A stretch of 64,000 bases of DNA from CAZCCM01 sp964616165 (GCA_964616165.1 CAZTTS010000004.1:19588-83587); one strand, 5' to 3'. Numbered from the stretch's first letter, positions 43,892-53,021 are shown. The notes: generated by a model not told the origin, from the letters alone. Program-made: numbers and translations.

Positions 43892-44401
43892 ATGTTTAAT
43901 ATAGGTGATAAAGTTTTTTATCCTATGCATGGAGCTGGTATAATCAATTCTATAGATGAAAAAGAAATTTTAGGTAATAAGGTTTCATATTATACTATTG
44001 CACTACCAAATGAGATTAAAGCAATGATTCCTGTGGAAAATAGTGATACAGTAGGTCTAAGAGCTATAATTAATGAAGAAGAAGCACAAAAAGTACTTGG
44101 AATATTAGAATCAGAAATTACTGAAATGCCAGAAAATTGGAACAAAAGATACAATGAAAATAGAGACAGATTAAAAACTGGTGATATTTATGAAATTGCA
44201 GATATTTATAGGAATTTGAGTTTAAGGAATAGAGAAAAAAACTTATCAACAGGAGAAAAGAAAATGCTTTTAAATGCTAAACAAGTGTTGATTAGCGAAT
44301 TAGCTCTTTCTTCAAATCAAACTTTTGATACTATAGAAAAAAGAATTGAAACTAAATTAGACGATAATTTTAACAAACAAGAAGACGAAGAAGAAAATTA
44401 A
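43892..44401 (+). CDS. CarD-family transcription regulator
   Basis: 169 residues. The N-terminal RNA-polymerase-interacting Tudor-like domain reads MFNIGDKVFYPMHGAGIINSI and YYTIALPNEIKAMIPV; the rest is the helical DNA-contact domain (WNKRYNENRDRLKTGDI, LSLRNREKNLSTGEKKML). CarD/CdnL binds the polymerase beta subunit and stabilises open complexes, mostly at rRNA and housekeeping promoters. AAAGGAG precedes the ATG. It is followed 18 bases later by a rubredoxin gene. Confidence 0.9.
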   Translation: MFNIGDKVFYPMHGAGIINSIDEKEILGNKVSYYTIALPNEIKAMIPVENSDTVGLRAIINEEEAQKVLGILESEITEMPENWNKRYNENRDRLKTGDIYEIADIYRNLSLRNREKNLSTGEKKMLLNAKQVLISELALSSNQTFDTIEKRIETKLDDNFNKQEDEEEN

Positions 44402-44419
44402 TATCATTTAGGAGGAAAA

Positions 44420-44557
44420 ATGAAATACGTATGTACTTTATGTGGGTATATCTATGATGAATCTATAGAATCTATACCTTTTTCTGAATTACCAGATGAT
44501 TATGTGTGCCCTTTATGTGGAGCAGGCAAAGATGCATTTGAAGTAGTAGAAGAATAA
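44420..44557 (+). CDS. Short rubredoxin (45 residues)
   Basis: Reads MKYVCTLCGYIYDES at the start and PDDYVCPLCGAGKDAFE at the end. Both CxxCG iron knuckles are intact. It is 45 residues because the loop between them lacks about seven residues compared with the usual 52-54, as in some short rubredoxins. It carries one electron on a Fe(Cys)4 centre, typical of anaerobes that detoxify oxygen or peroxide. GGAGGAAAA precedes the ATG, and the gene is co-transcribed with carD and ends at a terminator. Confidence 0.92.
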   Translation: MKYVCTLCGYIYDESIESIPFSELPDDYVCPLCGAGKDAFEVVEE

Positions 44558-44562
44558 AATAA

Positions 44563-44584
44563 AATAGAGCATTAAAGCTCTATT
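44563..44584. terminator. Bidirectional intrinsic terminator
   Basis: AATAGAGC and GCTCTATT with a six-base loop and T run, between the rubredoxin (+) and the ROK gene (-). Confidence 0.8.
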
Positions 44585-44619
44585 TTTTGTTTAAAATGCA
44601 CAAGTTTATCTTGTGTTTT

Positions 44620-45582
44620 TTATTTGCTTCTATCCAAAACACTCCCTATAATACCTGCATCATTCATATGCTTTGATACTACAATTTCAGGAATATTACT
44701 CGAAAATTTAGGAGTAGTTTCTAATAATTCATACAATTTTCTAAAGATTATCCCATCTTTATAATTTGAAAATCCTCCTCCAAAACATATTGCTTGTGGT
44801 TCAAAAATATCAGTAATATTCATTAGTCCTATTGCTAAATACCTTACAAACTCATCAATATCATATTTTAATAAGTCATAATGTTTATCAAAAAATTCTG
44901 GATCATGTCCATCAAATCTGATTCCATGTTTTTCTAAATCATCGCTAATTCTATTTAAAAGTGAGCTCATAGAGCAATATTTTTCAAAACAACCAAATTT
45001 TGAACAAGCACAAGGTATGCCATCAACAACAATTGTCATATGACCTAATTCAAAGCCTCTTGCCTTCTTAGGAATAAGTAATTTATCATTCATAAAAACT
45101 GCTGACCCAATACCTGTACCTAAACCTAAAAATACACAATCTTGATAATTTTTTAATGCTCCAAACTGTTTTTCACATAATGCTGCTGCTTCATTATCAT
45201 TTTTTATTAATATTTTTATTTCTTTATCTTTATTTAATCTATTTTCTTCTTTTTCTTTATTAAGAAAATCATTTATAAATTCTAAAATAGGGAAATATGA
45301 TATATTTAAATTTTTAGCATCTCTTACATCATAATCTGTAGTCTTTCCAGGCATTCCAACACCTATTGTATCAATATCATTTAAGCTAATTTTCTTTATT
45401 CTAAGAATATATTCTATGCCCTCTATAATAGCAGATTTAATTGTGTTTAAGGCTTTTTCTTCAGTTTCTTTATCTTCTCTATATATATGTCTTTCTTTTA
45501 TAAGAAGAATCTCTTCTGGGTTATTTCTTGATATTAATCCAACTCCAACATGAGTTCCACCTATATCTATTCCTATTTTCAT
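44620..45582 (-). CDS. ROK-family sugar kinase (glucokinase-like)
   Basis: 320 residues from the ATG at 45582 (AAGGAGG five bases upstream). ATP-binding start MKIGIDIGGTHVGVGLI, VGMPGKT, NDNEAAALCE near 130, LGLGTGIGSAVF near 152, and the ROK zinc motif GHMTIV...CACSKFGCFEKYCS near 185-205. The catalytic Asp in NDNEAA is present. No helix-turn-helix, so it is an enzyme and not a ROK repressor. Glucose is the likely substrate but other hexoses or amino sugars are possible. Confidence 0.88.
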   Translation of the reverse strand: MKIGIDIGGTHVGVGLISRNNPEEILLIKERHIYREDKETEEKALNTIKSAIIEGIEYILRIKKISLNDIDTIGVGMPGKTTDYDVRDAKNLNISYFPILEFINDFLNKEKEENRLNKDKEIKILIKNDNEAAALCEKQFGALKNYQDCVFLGLGTGIGSAVFMNDKLLIPKKARGFELGHMTIVVDGIPCACSKFGCFEKYCSMSSLLNRISDDLEKHGIRFDGHDPEFFDKHYDLLKYDIDEFVRYLAIGLMNITDIFEPQAICFGGGFSNYKDGIIFRKLYELLETTPKFSSNIPEIVVSKHMNDAGIIGSVLDRSK

Positions 45583-45679
45583 CAAAACCTCCTTAGCTTA
45601 AATTTATAATATAATATATTTTTTCTATTTTCAATTTATATTATATATTTATTCTAATTAATTTAATGTTTTTTGTTAA

Positions 45680-45749
45680 AATATGTATTCTTTTTTCTTA
45701 AAATATTTATTCTGTTCTTTTAAATATTTCTTCTGTTCTTTTAATATAA
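45680..45749. repeat. Imperfect 20-21 bp tandem repeat between the ROK gene and pilC
   Basis: About three and a half units of the form TTCTTTTAAATATTTCTTCTG. The rest of this 247-base gap shows only the pil terminator. Confidence 0.5.
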
Positions 45750-45758
45750 TAAAATTAA

Positions 45759-45778
45759 AAACAGAAACAAGTCTGTTT
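45759..45778 (-). terminator. Intrinsic terminator of the pil operon
   Basis: AAACAGA and TCTGTTT around a six-base loop, followed by TTAATTTTATT on the minus strand. Confidence 0.7.
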
Positions 45779-45829
45779 CCGTTTTTATTTATATATATGG
45801 TATAACTTTTAAGTTACAATATATGTTAA

Positions 45830-47140
45830 TTATAGGTAGGCATCAAATAGGAAGTCACCCATGTACATCTCAATTGCTGGAACTAATACTACTAGAACTA
45901 AGAAAATTAAAATTGCTCCAACAAAAGCATAAGAAACTTGTGGTAATACCTTCATAACTCTTTCTATTTTTATCTCAACATCTTGATCCATTATTTCTAA
46001 TAATTTTTCCATCATTTCAGTTAAATCTGTTTCCATTCCAATTTGAAGCATGTCTGTTGCCATTGGTGTTCCAAAGCCTGAACTTTCAAAGGGTTCAATC
46101 CACGACTCACCGTTGTATATATTATTAAGAGATCGCTCTATCATTGATACCATAACTTCGTTTTTAACTAAGTTTCGGGAAACCTCGAGCGAATCTTGTA
46201 TTCTTAATCCACTTCTCAAGTTTAACAGTATTGATCTAACCAATTTTGAAAAATCTAAGGAATATATTAATTTCCCAAAAATAGGAGCTTTATATTTAAA
46301 CCCATCCCATTTAAATTTACCCACTGGCGTTTTTATAAGCGTTATAAACCCGAAAACCAGTCCTGCTATTACAGCAGTTGGTAAATACCAAAAGGTCATA
46401 AGCCAATCTAAGAATTTAGAAAAGGCTATTGTAAGAGCTGGTAATTCTTTTTGTCCACCAACTTGATCAAATACATCTTGAATTTGAGGTATTGCAATTA
46501 ATGTTCCTGCAATCAACATGATAGAAACTGCTCCAAATGTTAAAAGATTTGGAACCACTGCTTTTCTTACTTTTGTTCTAGTATCATGTTCTTTCTCAAT
46601 ATATTCTATTGCTTGATTTACCGCTTCAACCAGTGAACCTGAAAGTTCTCCAACCTTAATCATATTAACAACTATGTATGGAAATTCTTTTGGATATTGT
46701 TCTAACATTTCATACATATAATAACCTTGTTCTAAACCTGTTTGAACTTTTTCTAATATAGTTTGAAGTTTAAAATTTTCAGTAGATTTTCTAATTGTAT
46801 TAATTGCATCAATATTATTGAAATTTGCTTTTTTCAACAATAGGAATGATTGCATAAAAATTACTATATCTCTGTGTTTTACAGCTATAAGCAAACTTTT
46901 TAACCCAGATAAATCTACTTCTCTTTGACCAAAGCCTTTTGAAGCTCCAGTTTCGTCTCTTGATTCAAGTGGTTTTAAAAACGTAAATTCTTTTTTGCTT
47001 TTCGTGTCAACACTTATATCAATAGGTAATAGCTCGTTTCTTTTTAAAAGTTTTATACATTCTAATCTTGAACGTGCTTCAATAACATTCTGATATAACT
47101 GACCATTTTTATCTGATGCAGTGTATTTATATTTTGGCAA
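45830..47140 (-). CDS. pilC: Type IV pilus inner-membrane platform protein PilC (GspF family)
   Basis: 436 residues. N-terminal soluble part (YKYTASDKNGQ, ARSRLECIKLLKRNEL), then two GspF domains with FMQSFLLLKKANF and IKVGELSGSLVEAV in the first and LLNLRSGLRIQDSLEVSRNLVKN and LQIGMETDLTEMME in the second, three membrane helices in all (about 205-225, 255-275 and 405-430). It starts at TTG (47140) with AGGAGG six bases upstream. PilC connects the motor ATPases to pilin assembly. Last gene of the operon. Confidence 0.93.
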   Translation of the reverse strand: MPKYKYTASDKNGQLYQNVIEARSRLECIKLLKRNELLPIDISVDTKSKKEFTFLKPLESRDETGASKGFGQREVDLSGLKSLLIAVKHRDIVIFMQSFLLLKKANFNNIDAINTIRKSTENFKLQTILEKVQTGLEQGYYMYEMLEQYPKEFPYIVVNMIKVGELSGSLVEAVNQAIEYIEKEHDTRTKVRKAVVPNLLTFGAVSIMLIAGTLIAIPQIQDVFDQVGGQKELPALTIAFSKFLDWLMTFWYLPTAVIAGLVFGFITLIKTPVGKFKWDGFKYKAPIFGKLIYSLDFSKLVRSILLNLRSGLRIQDSLEVSRNLVKNEVMVSMIERSLNNIYNGESWIEPFESSGFGTPMATDMLQIGMETDLTEMMEKLLEIMDQDVEIKIERVMKVLPQVSYAFVGAILIFLVLVVLVPAIEMYMGDFLFDAYL

Positions 47141-47150
47141 ATCTTACCTC

Positions 47151-48242
47151 CTAACTCTTATATCTTTTCATCTGAACAATAGTTTTAACCAATGTTTCTT
47201 GTCCTCTTTCATCAACTTGACTTTTAGCATCTTCTACTGTTAGTTTTTCCTCAATTACAAGTTTTGCAAGTGCATCAATAAGGGTTTGTGAACCATCATC
47301 TGCAGCTTGCATCGCATCTTCTATTTCTGAAGATATAAAGGTTGGCTTTCTTATTATAGATGCAATTTTTTTGTTCATTATCATTATTTCTGGAACCATA
47401 ATATATTTATTAATATCAACTGGTACCAATTTTTGTGAAACTATTAATCTTAAAATAGATGACAATAAAAATTTAATATTTTGTTGCAAACTTAAATCAT
47501 AAAAATTAATAATTCTATCCATTGTTTCTGTACAAGACTTTGTATGTAATGTTGCTATAACCAAATGCCCTGACTCAGCTATTTCAATTGCTGCATCTAT
47601 TGTATCTCTATCTCTAATCTCTCCTACTATAACAATATCTGGGTCTTCTCTTAAGGAATTTCTAACTCCTTCACTAAAGTTTCGGATATCTTTTCCAGGA
47701 CCTACTTCTTTTTGAATTATTAAAGACTTATCTGATTTGTGCATATATTCAATTGGATCTTCTAAAGTTATAATTTTTTTGTTTGTATTTTTATTAATAT
47801 CATCAATTAAACAATTTAAGGTTGTTGATTTACCAGAATTAGTTTTTCCAGTAACCAATATTAATCCTTGTGGTAAATACGCCATTTCGCGTATTTTTTC
47901 AGGTAAGCCTAAGTCTTCATATGCTGGAAGTTCATCTTTTACAATTCTTGCTGTTAATACAGGCATATGGTCTGAATGAGATAAATTAATTCTTAATCTT
48001 ACACCATGAACTAACATAGAAATATCAAGATTCTTTTCTTCTTTATATCTTTCATCTAGTTTAACATTGCCTAAAATAATATAATCATAAATTTCATACA
48101 TTTCATTTTCAGCTAATATACCAAAGCCTGGTGCATTTATTATACCTGTCGCAATTCTTAATTTCGGAATTTCTCCTATCTTTAAATGCACATCTGATGC
48201 TCCATGTTTTACAGCTTCTTCAACTATTCTTTCAAAAATCAT
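47151..48242 (-). CDS. pilT: Type IV pilus retraction ATPase PilT
   Basis: 363 residues of the secretion ATPase family. Walker A LVTGKTNSGKSTTLNCLI near 130, Asp box IITLEDPIEYMH, Walker B DPDIVIVGEIRDRDTIDAA near 200, His box HLVIATLHTKSCTETMDR. The Walker A has T-N where PilT usually has T-G. The size, the N-terminal ASDVHLKIG and the lack of a zinc module separate it from PilB. It powers pilus retraction, which drives twitching and DNA uptake. Eleven bases before pilC. Confidence 0.93.
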   Translation of the reverse strand: MIFERIVEEAVKHGASDVHLKIGEIPKLRIATGIINAPGFGILAENEMYEIYDYIILGNVKLDERYKEEKNLDISMLVHGVRLRINLSHSDHMPVLTARIVKDELPAYEDLGLPEKIREMAYLPQGLILVTGKTNSGKSTTLNCLIDDINKNTNKKIITLEDPIEYMHKSDKSLIIQKEVGPGKDIRNFSEGVRNSLREDPDIVIVGEIRDRDTIDAAIEIAESGHLVIATLHTKSCTETMDRIINFYDLSLQQNIKFLLSSILRLIVSQKLVPVDINKYIMVPEIMIMNKKIASIIRKPTFISSEIEDAMQAADDGSQTLIDALAKLVIEEKLTVEDAKSQVDERGQETLVKTIVQMKRYKS

Positions 48243-48296
48243 TTCTTCCCTCTTAATAAAATTATTTCTAATGTGTTCTTAATTAATCTGTTTATA

Positions 48297-49919
48297 TTAT
48301 TGATAAAATGCTAATTTATTGTTTACTTCTTCTAATGTGGTTATTCCATCTAATATTTTTATAATACCATCAACTATTAAAGGTTTATATTCCTTAGTTA
48401 ATGCCATATTTCTAATTACAATAGTTGATTCGTTTTCCATTATTGCTTCTTTTAAATCATCATCCATAATTAGAATTTCGAATAATGCAATTCTGTCTAA
48501 ATACCCAGTAAAGTTACATTTTTTACAACCTTTTATTGTATATGTATGTTTACCTTTAAAATCTAATTCTATATTATATGGCTCTACAGTTTTTTCCATT
48601 AATTCTTTTTCAACAGATGTAAATTCTCTAGTTTTTGAACAATGTGGACAAACTCTTCTAACTAACCTTTGTGAAATTGATGTAGCTAATGTTGATGCAA
48701 TATCATAATTTGATACTCCTATTTTTCTAAGACGTGTAATAACTTCAATTGCATCAATAGTATGGATTGTAGATAAAACATAATGACCTGTTTGACCTGA
48801 TTGCATAGCTATTTCTGCAGTTTCACGGTCTCTAATTTCTCCAACAAGTATAATGTCAGGATCTTGTCTTAACACAGTTCTTAAAGAATCCGCAAAAGAT
48901 ACATTTTCATCTATTTCAATTTGATTGATTCCTTCAACTCTAATTTCTACTGGATCCTCAATTGTAGTTACATTTATTTCACTATTATTTAAAAATTCTA
49001 AAACAGAATAAAGAGTTGTTGTCTTACCTTCACCAGTAGGTGCTGCCATTAATGTAATACTATTTCTCTTGTCAAAAGCACGTTTAACCAGTTTAGGGTC
49101 ACTAGGAAATCCTAAATCAAACAAGTCTTTTATACCCTCATTCTTCTTTAAAAGTCTTAAAACTATTTTTTCTCCATGAACATTTTTTTGTGAAGAAACA
49201 CGAATATTATAGTCTGGATATAGTATTATTCTACCATCTTGTGAAAGTTGTTTTTCTTGATGCATATTCGAAATAGCTTTTAATCTTCCAGTTATCATAG
49301 TTTGTTTCTTCTTATCTAAAGTAGCAACAGTAATAAGTTTACCGTCAATTCTATATCTAATACGAACTGTGGTTTCTAATGGCTCAATATGAATGTCACT
49401 TGCTCTCTTTTCCATTGCAGATTTTATTATTGTATCTATTAAAGATGTAATATCAGAAGATTCGTCTATATCAGTATCTGCTGATCCTTCCAGACTTGAT
49501 ATTACATTAAATATATTACTTTCAAATGCTAGATATGGTTCTATTTGAAAACCCTTTCCCATAAGAAGTAAGGTAATCTGTCTTAAAACAGCTTTTTCAT
49601 TTAAGTCTGCAAATGCAACTTTACACTTATCTCCTTCAACCGCAAAAGGTAAAGACTTAGTTTCCTTAGCAATATCTAATGAATAAAAAGATCTTGGATT
49701 TATTGCTATACTTCCAGAATCTAATAATACCGAAGGATAACCAAATAATTCTGATATAACACTTGATAATTGTTTCGCATCTGCTAATCCTAAAGAATAT
49801 ATTATATCACCCAATCGCATGTGTGGATTTAGCTTTTGATATTCTATTGCTTGTCGAATTTGAGAATCATTTACAATTCCCCTTCTAACTAATTCTACTC
49901 CAATTGGAATTTTCGCCAT
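48297..49919 (-). CDS. pilB: Type IV pilus extension ATPase PilB (GspE family)
   Basis: 540 residues. N-terminal MshEN-type domain (IPIGVELVRRGIVNDSQIRQA, LGDIIYSLGL), then ASDIHIEP near 173, Walker A MAAPTGEGKTTTLYSV near 290, TTIEDPVEI, Walker B DPDIILVGEIRDRETAEIA and LSTIHTIDA, and a zinc module CPHC...CKKC near 430-470. It drives pilus extension. AGGAG precedes the ATG. Confidence 0.94.
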   Translation of the reverse strand: MAKIPIGVELVRRGIVNDSQIRQAIEYQKLNPHMRLGDIIYSLGLADAKQLSSVISELFGYPSVLLDSGSIAINPRSFYSLDIAKETKSLPFAVEGDKCKVAFADLNEKAVLRQITLLLMGKGFQIEPYLAFESNIFNVISSLEGSADTDIDESSDITSLIDTIIKSAMEKRASDIHIEPLETTVRIRYRIDGKLITVATLDKKKQTMITGRLKAISNMHQEKQLSQDGRIILYPDYNIRVSSQKNVHGEKIVLRLLKKNEGIKDLFDLGFPSDPKLVKRAFDKRNSITLMAAPTGEGKTTTLYSVLEFLNNSEINVTTIEDPVEIRVEGINQIEIDENVSFADSLRTVLRQDPDIILVGEIRDRETAEIAMQSGQTGHYVLSTIHTIDAIEVITRLRKIGVSNYDIASTLATSISQRLVRRVCPHCSKTREFTSVEKELMEKTVEPYNIELDFKGKHTYTIKGCKKCNFTGYLDRIALFEILIMDDDLKEAIMENESTIVIRNMALTKEYKPLIVDGIIKILDGITTLEEVNNKLAFYQ

Positions 49920-49974
49920 AATTTTCTCCTTTAAGCACTTCTTAACAGTTTTATAATTTTACTCGATTCTTGCT

Positions 49975-50829
49975 TTAATTTTGATATACCCAAGTGCCTT
50001 CTTCTTCTCCTGAATTTGGTATACCTGTTTTTTCTTCTACCATTGTAATCAATACATTTACAAATTGTCCACTAGGATATTCTACAGTTTTTACAAATGA
50101 TTCTAAACCATACATTGTTTTACCTAATAAATGCTTAGTTTCTGACTCTACTTCTATATTGCGTGGTTCCCAATAAAATAAATCATATACATTATCTGTA
50201 TTTTTACGTCTAGCATATTTTTTATTCAATGAAGCATCTTTTATTCCATAATTCAACCAATTTTCAACTTCATCCGGGTTCAAAGATTTATGTGTTAAAT
50301 CATCTAAAGGCTCAAATAAGTCTCCACTTGAGTATGAATTTGGTGAAATTATAGATCTTGAATTTAAATCTGGTTTATTTTTAGGATATATTCTATCAAA
50401 ATATTTTACATATGGCAGTTTTATCTCTGTCATTTCTTGTGAAAGCATATATTTAACTATAATATTTCCTTCTTTTCTAATATTAAAAAGAATTGCTTCA
50501 TTAAGATTAATAGGTGTTTTTCTCTCTGTTTCAATCTCTAAGGCATACGCATCTGGAATTTCAATTCCCAAAGACATGCTATAATTTTCGTTTGATACTT
50601 CTTTTACCATATTTGTAAAATCGTTATATGGCATAAGTTTAATTTTTTCTAAAACACTTTTTGCCAGTTGTGTTGCTTCTATTTCTCTATTCACTTTATT
50701 AGTAGTTCTAGCAATAATTAGAAATAGTGAAATTATTATTGATAAACCTATAGATATAACAACTATTGCTACTGAAATATCTACTCCTGATACACCTTTT
50801 TTATTAGTTTTTTTCTTTAAATCTTGCAT
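49975..50829 (-). CDS. Minor pilin-like protein
   Basis: 284 residues. Basic leader ending KKG followed by VSGVDISVAIVVISIGLSIII, a type IV prepilin-like signal with Asp where the +5 Glu is expected. The rest is a large globular part (YSMSLGIEIPDAYALEIE, FYWEPRNIEVESETKHLL) with no match I recognise. Size and place between pilD and pilB suggest a PilV/PilW-type minor pilin at the tip or priming complex. Confidence 0.7.
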   Translation of the reverse strand: MQDLKKKTNKKGVSGVDISVAIVVISIGLSIIISLFLIIARTTNKVNREIEATQLAKSVLEKIKLMPYNDFTNMVKEVSNENYSMSLGIEIPDAYALEIETERKTPINLNEAILFNIRKEGNIIVKYMLSQEMTEIKLPYVKYFDRIYPKNKPDLNSRSIISPNSYSSGDLFEPLDDLTHKSLNPDEVENWLNYGIKDASLNKKYARRKNTDNVYDLFYWEPRNIEVESETKHLLGKTMYGLESFVKTVEYPSGQFVNVLITMVEEKTGIPNSGEEEGTWVYQN

Positions 50830-50843
50830 TTATCCTTTTTATC

Positions 50844-51821
50844 CTAAAATATCTTTAATATTATAAATAATATAAATGAAATTAATCCTATTAGTAATGC
50901 AAAAGGGATATGTATTTCATCAGTTATATTTTTTAACTTCAGATCTTTTAATTTTAATAATTTACCCTTTGTTTCTTTTTTCTCAACAATTAATTTTTTT
51001 TCAACTATATATATTTTCTCTAGACCATCTTCAAATTCAACTTTTATTTCTACACTTTTCTCTTCTACTAAATTATTGCTGTTTTTGCTTTTCTTCTTTT
51101 CTTTTTTTAGTATAATCTTTTGTGTAATATACATTACAATATATATTGGTATTAAAATTATACTTGTAAAAATAATTATTTTTATTGGTATATATATAGA
51201 TAAAATAACAAAAAACATTAATAGTTTAAGATAATATCTAATCCTAATTCTATGTATTTTAATTACTTCAGACATAATATATAAGAAAATCAACATTGTA
51301 GCTGAAGCTAGCATGTATACATAATTGACACTAGAGTGTAGTATATACGTTATTAACACATATAATATTGAAATAATAATTCCAAATCTTAAAAGATTGT
51401 CCTCAATTTTATATTTTTCTTTGTCTATAAATGCTGTCAAAAACATGAAAGTATAAAACATTATAAACATAAACATCTCTATAAGCTTCAAAATCAATTC
51501 TTGTATTGTTGCTATTTCCATAAACTTTAAAGAGTTAAAAAACATTATAAATATTGCAGCAGTAAAAAGTTCTATAAAAACATATTTAGAACCAATTTTA
51601 GTTTTACAATATCTACATTTTCCTCTTAAAAACATATAAGAGAAAATAGGAAATAAATCAAAAAAGCTTAATTTGTGTTTGCAATGAGGGCAAAATGATC
51701 TTTCCCTTGTAATATTTTTCTTTAAAGGTAGCCTATATATTGCTAATGTATAAAAACTTCCAAATAGCCCACCTATAAGAAATACTATGAAGTTTACAAC
51801 TAAATCTATTACATATTGCAT
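50844..51821 (-). CDS. pilD: Prepilin peptidase-like protein, second catalytic Asp absent
   Basis: 325 residues from the ATG at 51821. N-terminal part matches PilD: helix, FGSFYTLAIYRLP, zinc motif CPHCKHKL...CRYCKTKIG, then FLTAFIDKEKYKIEDNL carrying the first catalytic Asp. Where the family has GxGDxKLL the sequence reads IRYYLKLLMFF, so the second Asp is lost. About 70 charged residues (KKEKKKSKNSNN onward) are inserted before the last helix, which ends IPFALLIGLISF. It may be inactive as a protease or need another partner. It lies between the pilin genes and the minor pilin gene. Confidence 0.8.
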   Translation of the reverse strand: MQYVIDLVVNFIVFLIGGLFGSFYTLAIYRLPLKKNITRERSFCPHCKHKLSFFDLFPIFSYMFLRGKCRYCKTKIGSKYVFIELFTAAIFIMFFNSLKFMEIATIQELILKLIEMFMFIMFYTFMFLTAFIDKEKYKIEDNLLRFGIIISILYVLITYILHSSVNYVYMLASATMLIFLYIMSEVIKIHRIRIRYYLKLLMFFVILSIYIPIKIIIFTSIILIPIYIVMYITQKIILKKEKKKSKNSNNLVEEKSVEIKVEFEDGLEKIYIVEKKLIVEKKETKGKLLKLKDLKLKNITDEIHIPFALLIGLISFILFIILKIF

Positions 51822-51911
51822 ATACTTTCTCTTTTGTATCAACTTTCTATATATAATTTCAATACTTTTTTAAAAAGGGCATATTTGTCATGCCCTAATT
51901 AAAATTGTACT

Positions 51912-52331
51912 TTATTTGCTAACTTCGTAGTCTATTGCATTTTTATCAAAATCAACTGTAAATGTTAAAGTGTGAGTGTCCTGAGTATGTACAAAAGTGT
52001 GAACAGTGCTAGGTGGTGTAGGAGCCGTGTAAGTAAAACCACTAAAAGTTGCGGAATCAGTGCTTGATAAATGAGCACCTATTGCAGATTTTATATTTGA
52101 TTCATTACTTACGTTAGTACCTGTTGGATTTACCGTTAAGTCCATAATAACAGCTGTAGCAGCGCTTTGAATTCTTTCACCAAGTTGTGTCATTTCTGTT
52201 TTTATTTTTCCTTCTTCTGCTCTACCAAATAAACTATTTTCTCCTAAAATTAAGCTTATTGTAACTGTAGCTAGTATTAATAATATTATAATAGTTACTA
52301 CTAAAGCTACTAATGTTATACCTTTCTTCAT
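51912..52331 (-). CDS. Type IV pilin-like protein (second pilin)
   Basis: 139 residues. KKG followed by ITLVALVVTIIILLILATVTIS, a prepilin signal and hydrophobic helix in which the +5 Glu is Ala. A globular part follows (GERIQSAATAVIMDL, TYTAPTPPSTVHTFVH) rich in Thr and Ser. Nearly identical over the first 30 residues to the pilin at 52431-52859, so the two are tandem duplicates that have diverged. AAGGAGG precedes the ATG. Confidence 0.85.
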   Translation of the reverse strand: MKKGITLVALVVTIIILLILATVTISLILGENSLFGRAEEGKIKTEMTQLGERIQSAATAVIMDLTVNPTGTNVSNESNIKSAIGAHLSSTDSATFSGFTYTAPTPPSTVHTFVHTQDTHTLTFTVDFDKNAIDYEVSK

Positions 52332-52430
52332 GTATTCCTCCTTATAAAAAATTTTTTATATATATTTTTAAAATATAACCATTATCATTTGTATATTTTT
52401 CTAGCAAACATTCATTGCTCCATCTATTAT

Positions 52431-52859
52431 CTATGGTGTATGCATTATCACATGTGTTGGTCTATTAGTTTCTAAATTAATTGTATAAATTAAAGTCCAT
52501 TCGCTTAGTTCCGGCCTATATGTAAGAGTATATATACCTTGACTTGCATCGGGTTGATCAAATACATTTGTTGCACCTATAATATGAGCATCAGGCTCAT
52601 CATATTGAAGTAATCTATCCAAAACTTCAGTTCTATCTGTTTTATCACTAATAGATCTAATCAATACATCAGTAACTATTGATGATGTAGCCGAATTCAA
52701 TCTATCAACGATTTCGTTTAATTCTGTTTTATATGTACTTTCTTTAGTTTTTCTAAACAAACTGTCTTCACCCACAAGTAATGATATAGTAACTGTTGCC
52801 AATATTAATAAAATTATTATTGTTACTACTAAGGCTACTAATGTTATACCTTTTTTCAT
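52431..52859 (-). CDS. Type IV pilin-like protein (first pilin)
   Basis: 142 residues with the same MKKGITLVALVVTIIILL start as its neighbour, again Ala at +5. The later part (LNEIVDRLNSATSSIVTDV, LTYRPELSEWTLIYTI) differs. As the first pilin after the pilus platform genes it is the better candidate for the major subunit. GGGGGT lies ahead of the ATG, and an unusual RNA hairpin with a pair of palindromes lies just upstream (52873-52942). Confidence 0.85.
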   Translation of the reverse strand: MKKGITLVALVVTIIILLILATVTISLLVGEDSLFRKTKESTYKTELNEIVDRLNSATSSIVTDVLIRSISDKTDRTEVLDRLLQYDEPDAHIIGATNVFDQPDASQGIYTLTYRPELSEWTLIYTINLETNRPTHVIMHTP

Positions 52860-52872
52860 TTCCCATACCCCC

Positions 52873-52914
52873 TAAACAAATTGTTTATTTGATAAAAGTA
52901 TAAACAAATTGTTT
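52873..52914. promoter_or_regulatory. Twin 13-bp palindromes upstream of the first pilin gene
   Basis: Two direct copies of TAAACAAATTGTTT (52873-52886 and 52901-52914), each an odd palindrome AAACAA-A/T-TTGTTT, start-to-start 28 bp. They could be operator sites. Confidence 0.5.
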
Positions 52915-52918
52915 CCCT

Positions 52919-52942
52919 TTATGCGAGGTTTCCCTCGCATAA
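52919..52942 (-). other. GNRA-type hairpin between the pilP-like and pilin genes
   Basis: A ten-bp stem TTATGCGAGG with CCTCGCATAA closed on the minus strand by GAAA. The T run lies on the plus-strand side, so for the pil transcript this is a stable hairpin and not a terminator. Confidence 0.65.
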
Positions 52943-53021
52943 GGTTTTTTCTTTTGTATCTCATGATGTGTTTTTCTTTTGTATATATTGTTTATATCTT
53001 TAAAAGATATCTACAACCTCT

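Noticed and set aside
52919..52942. Terminator splitting the pil operon
   Set aside because: The T run follows the stem only on the plus strand, while all pil genes are on the minus strand.
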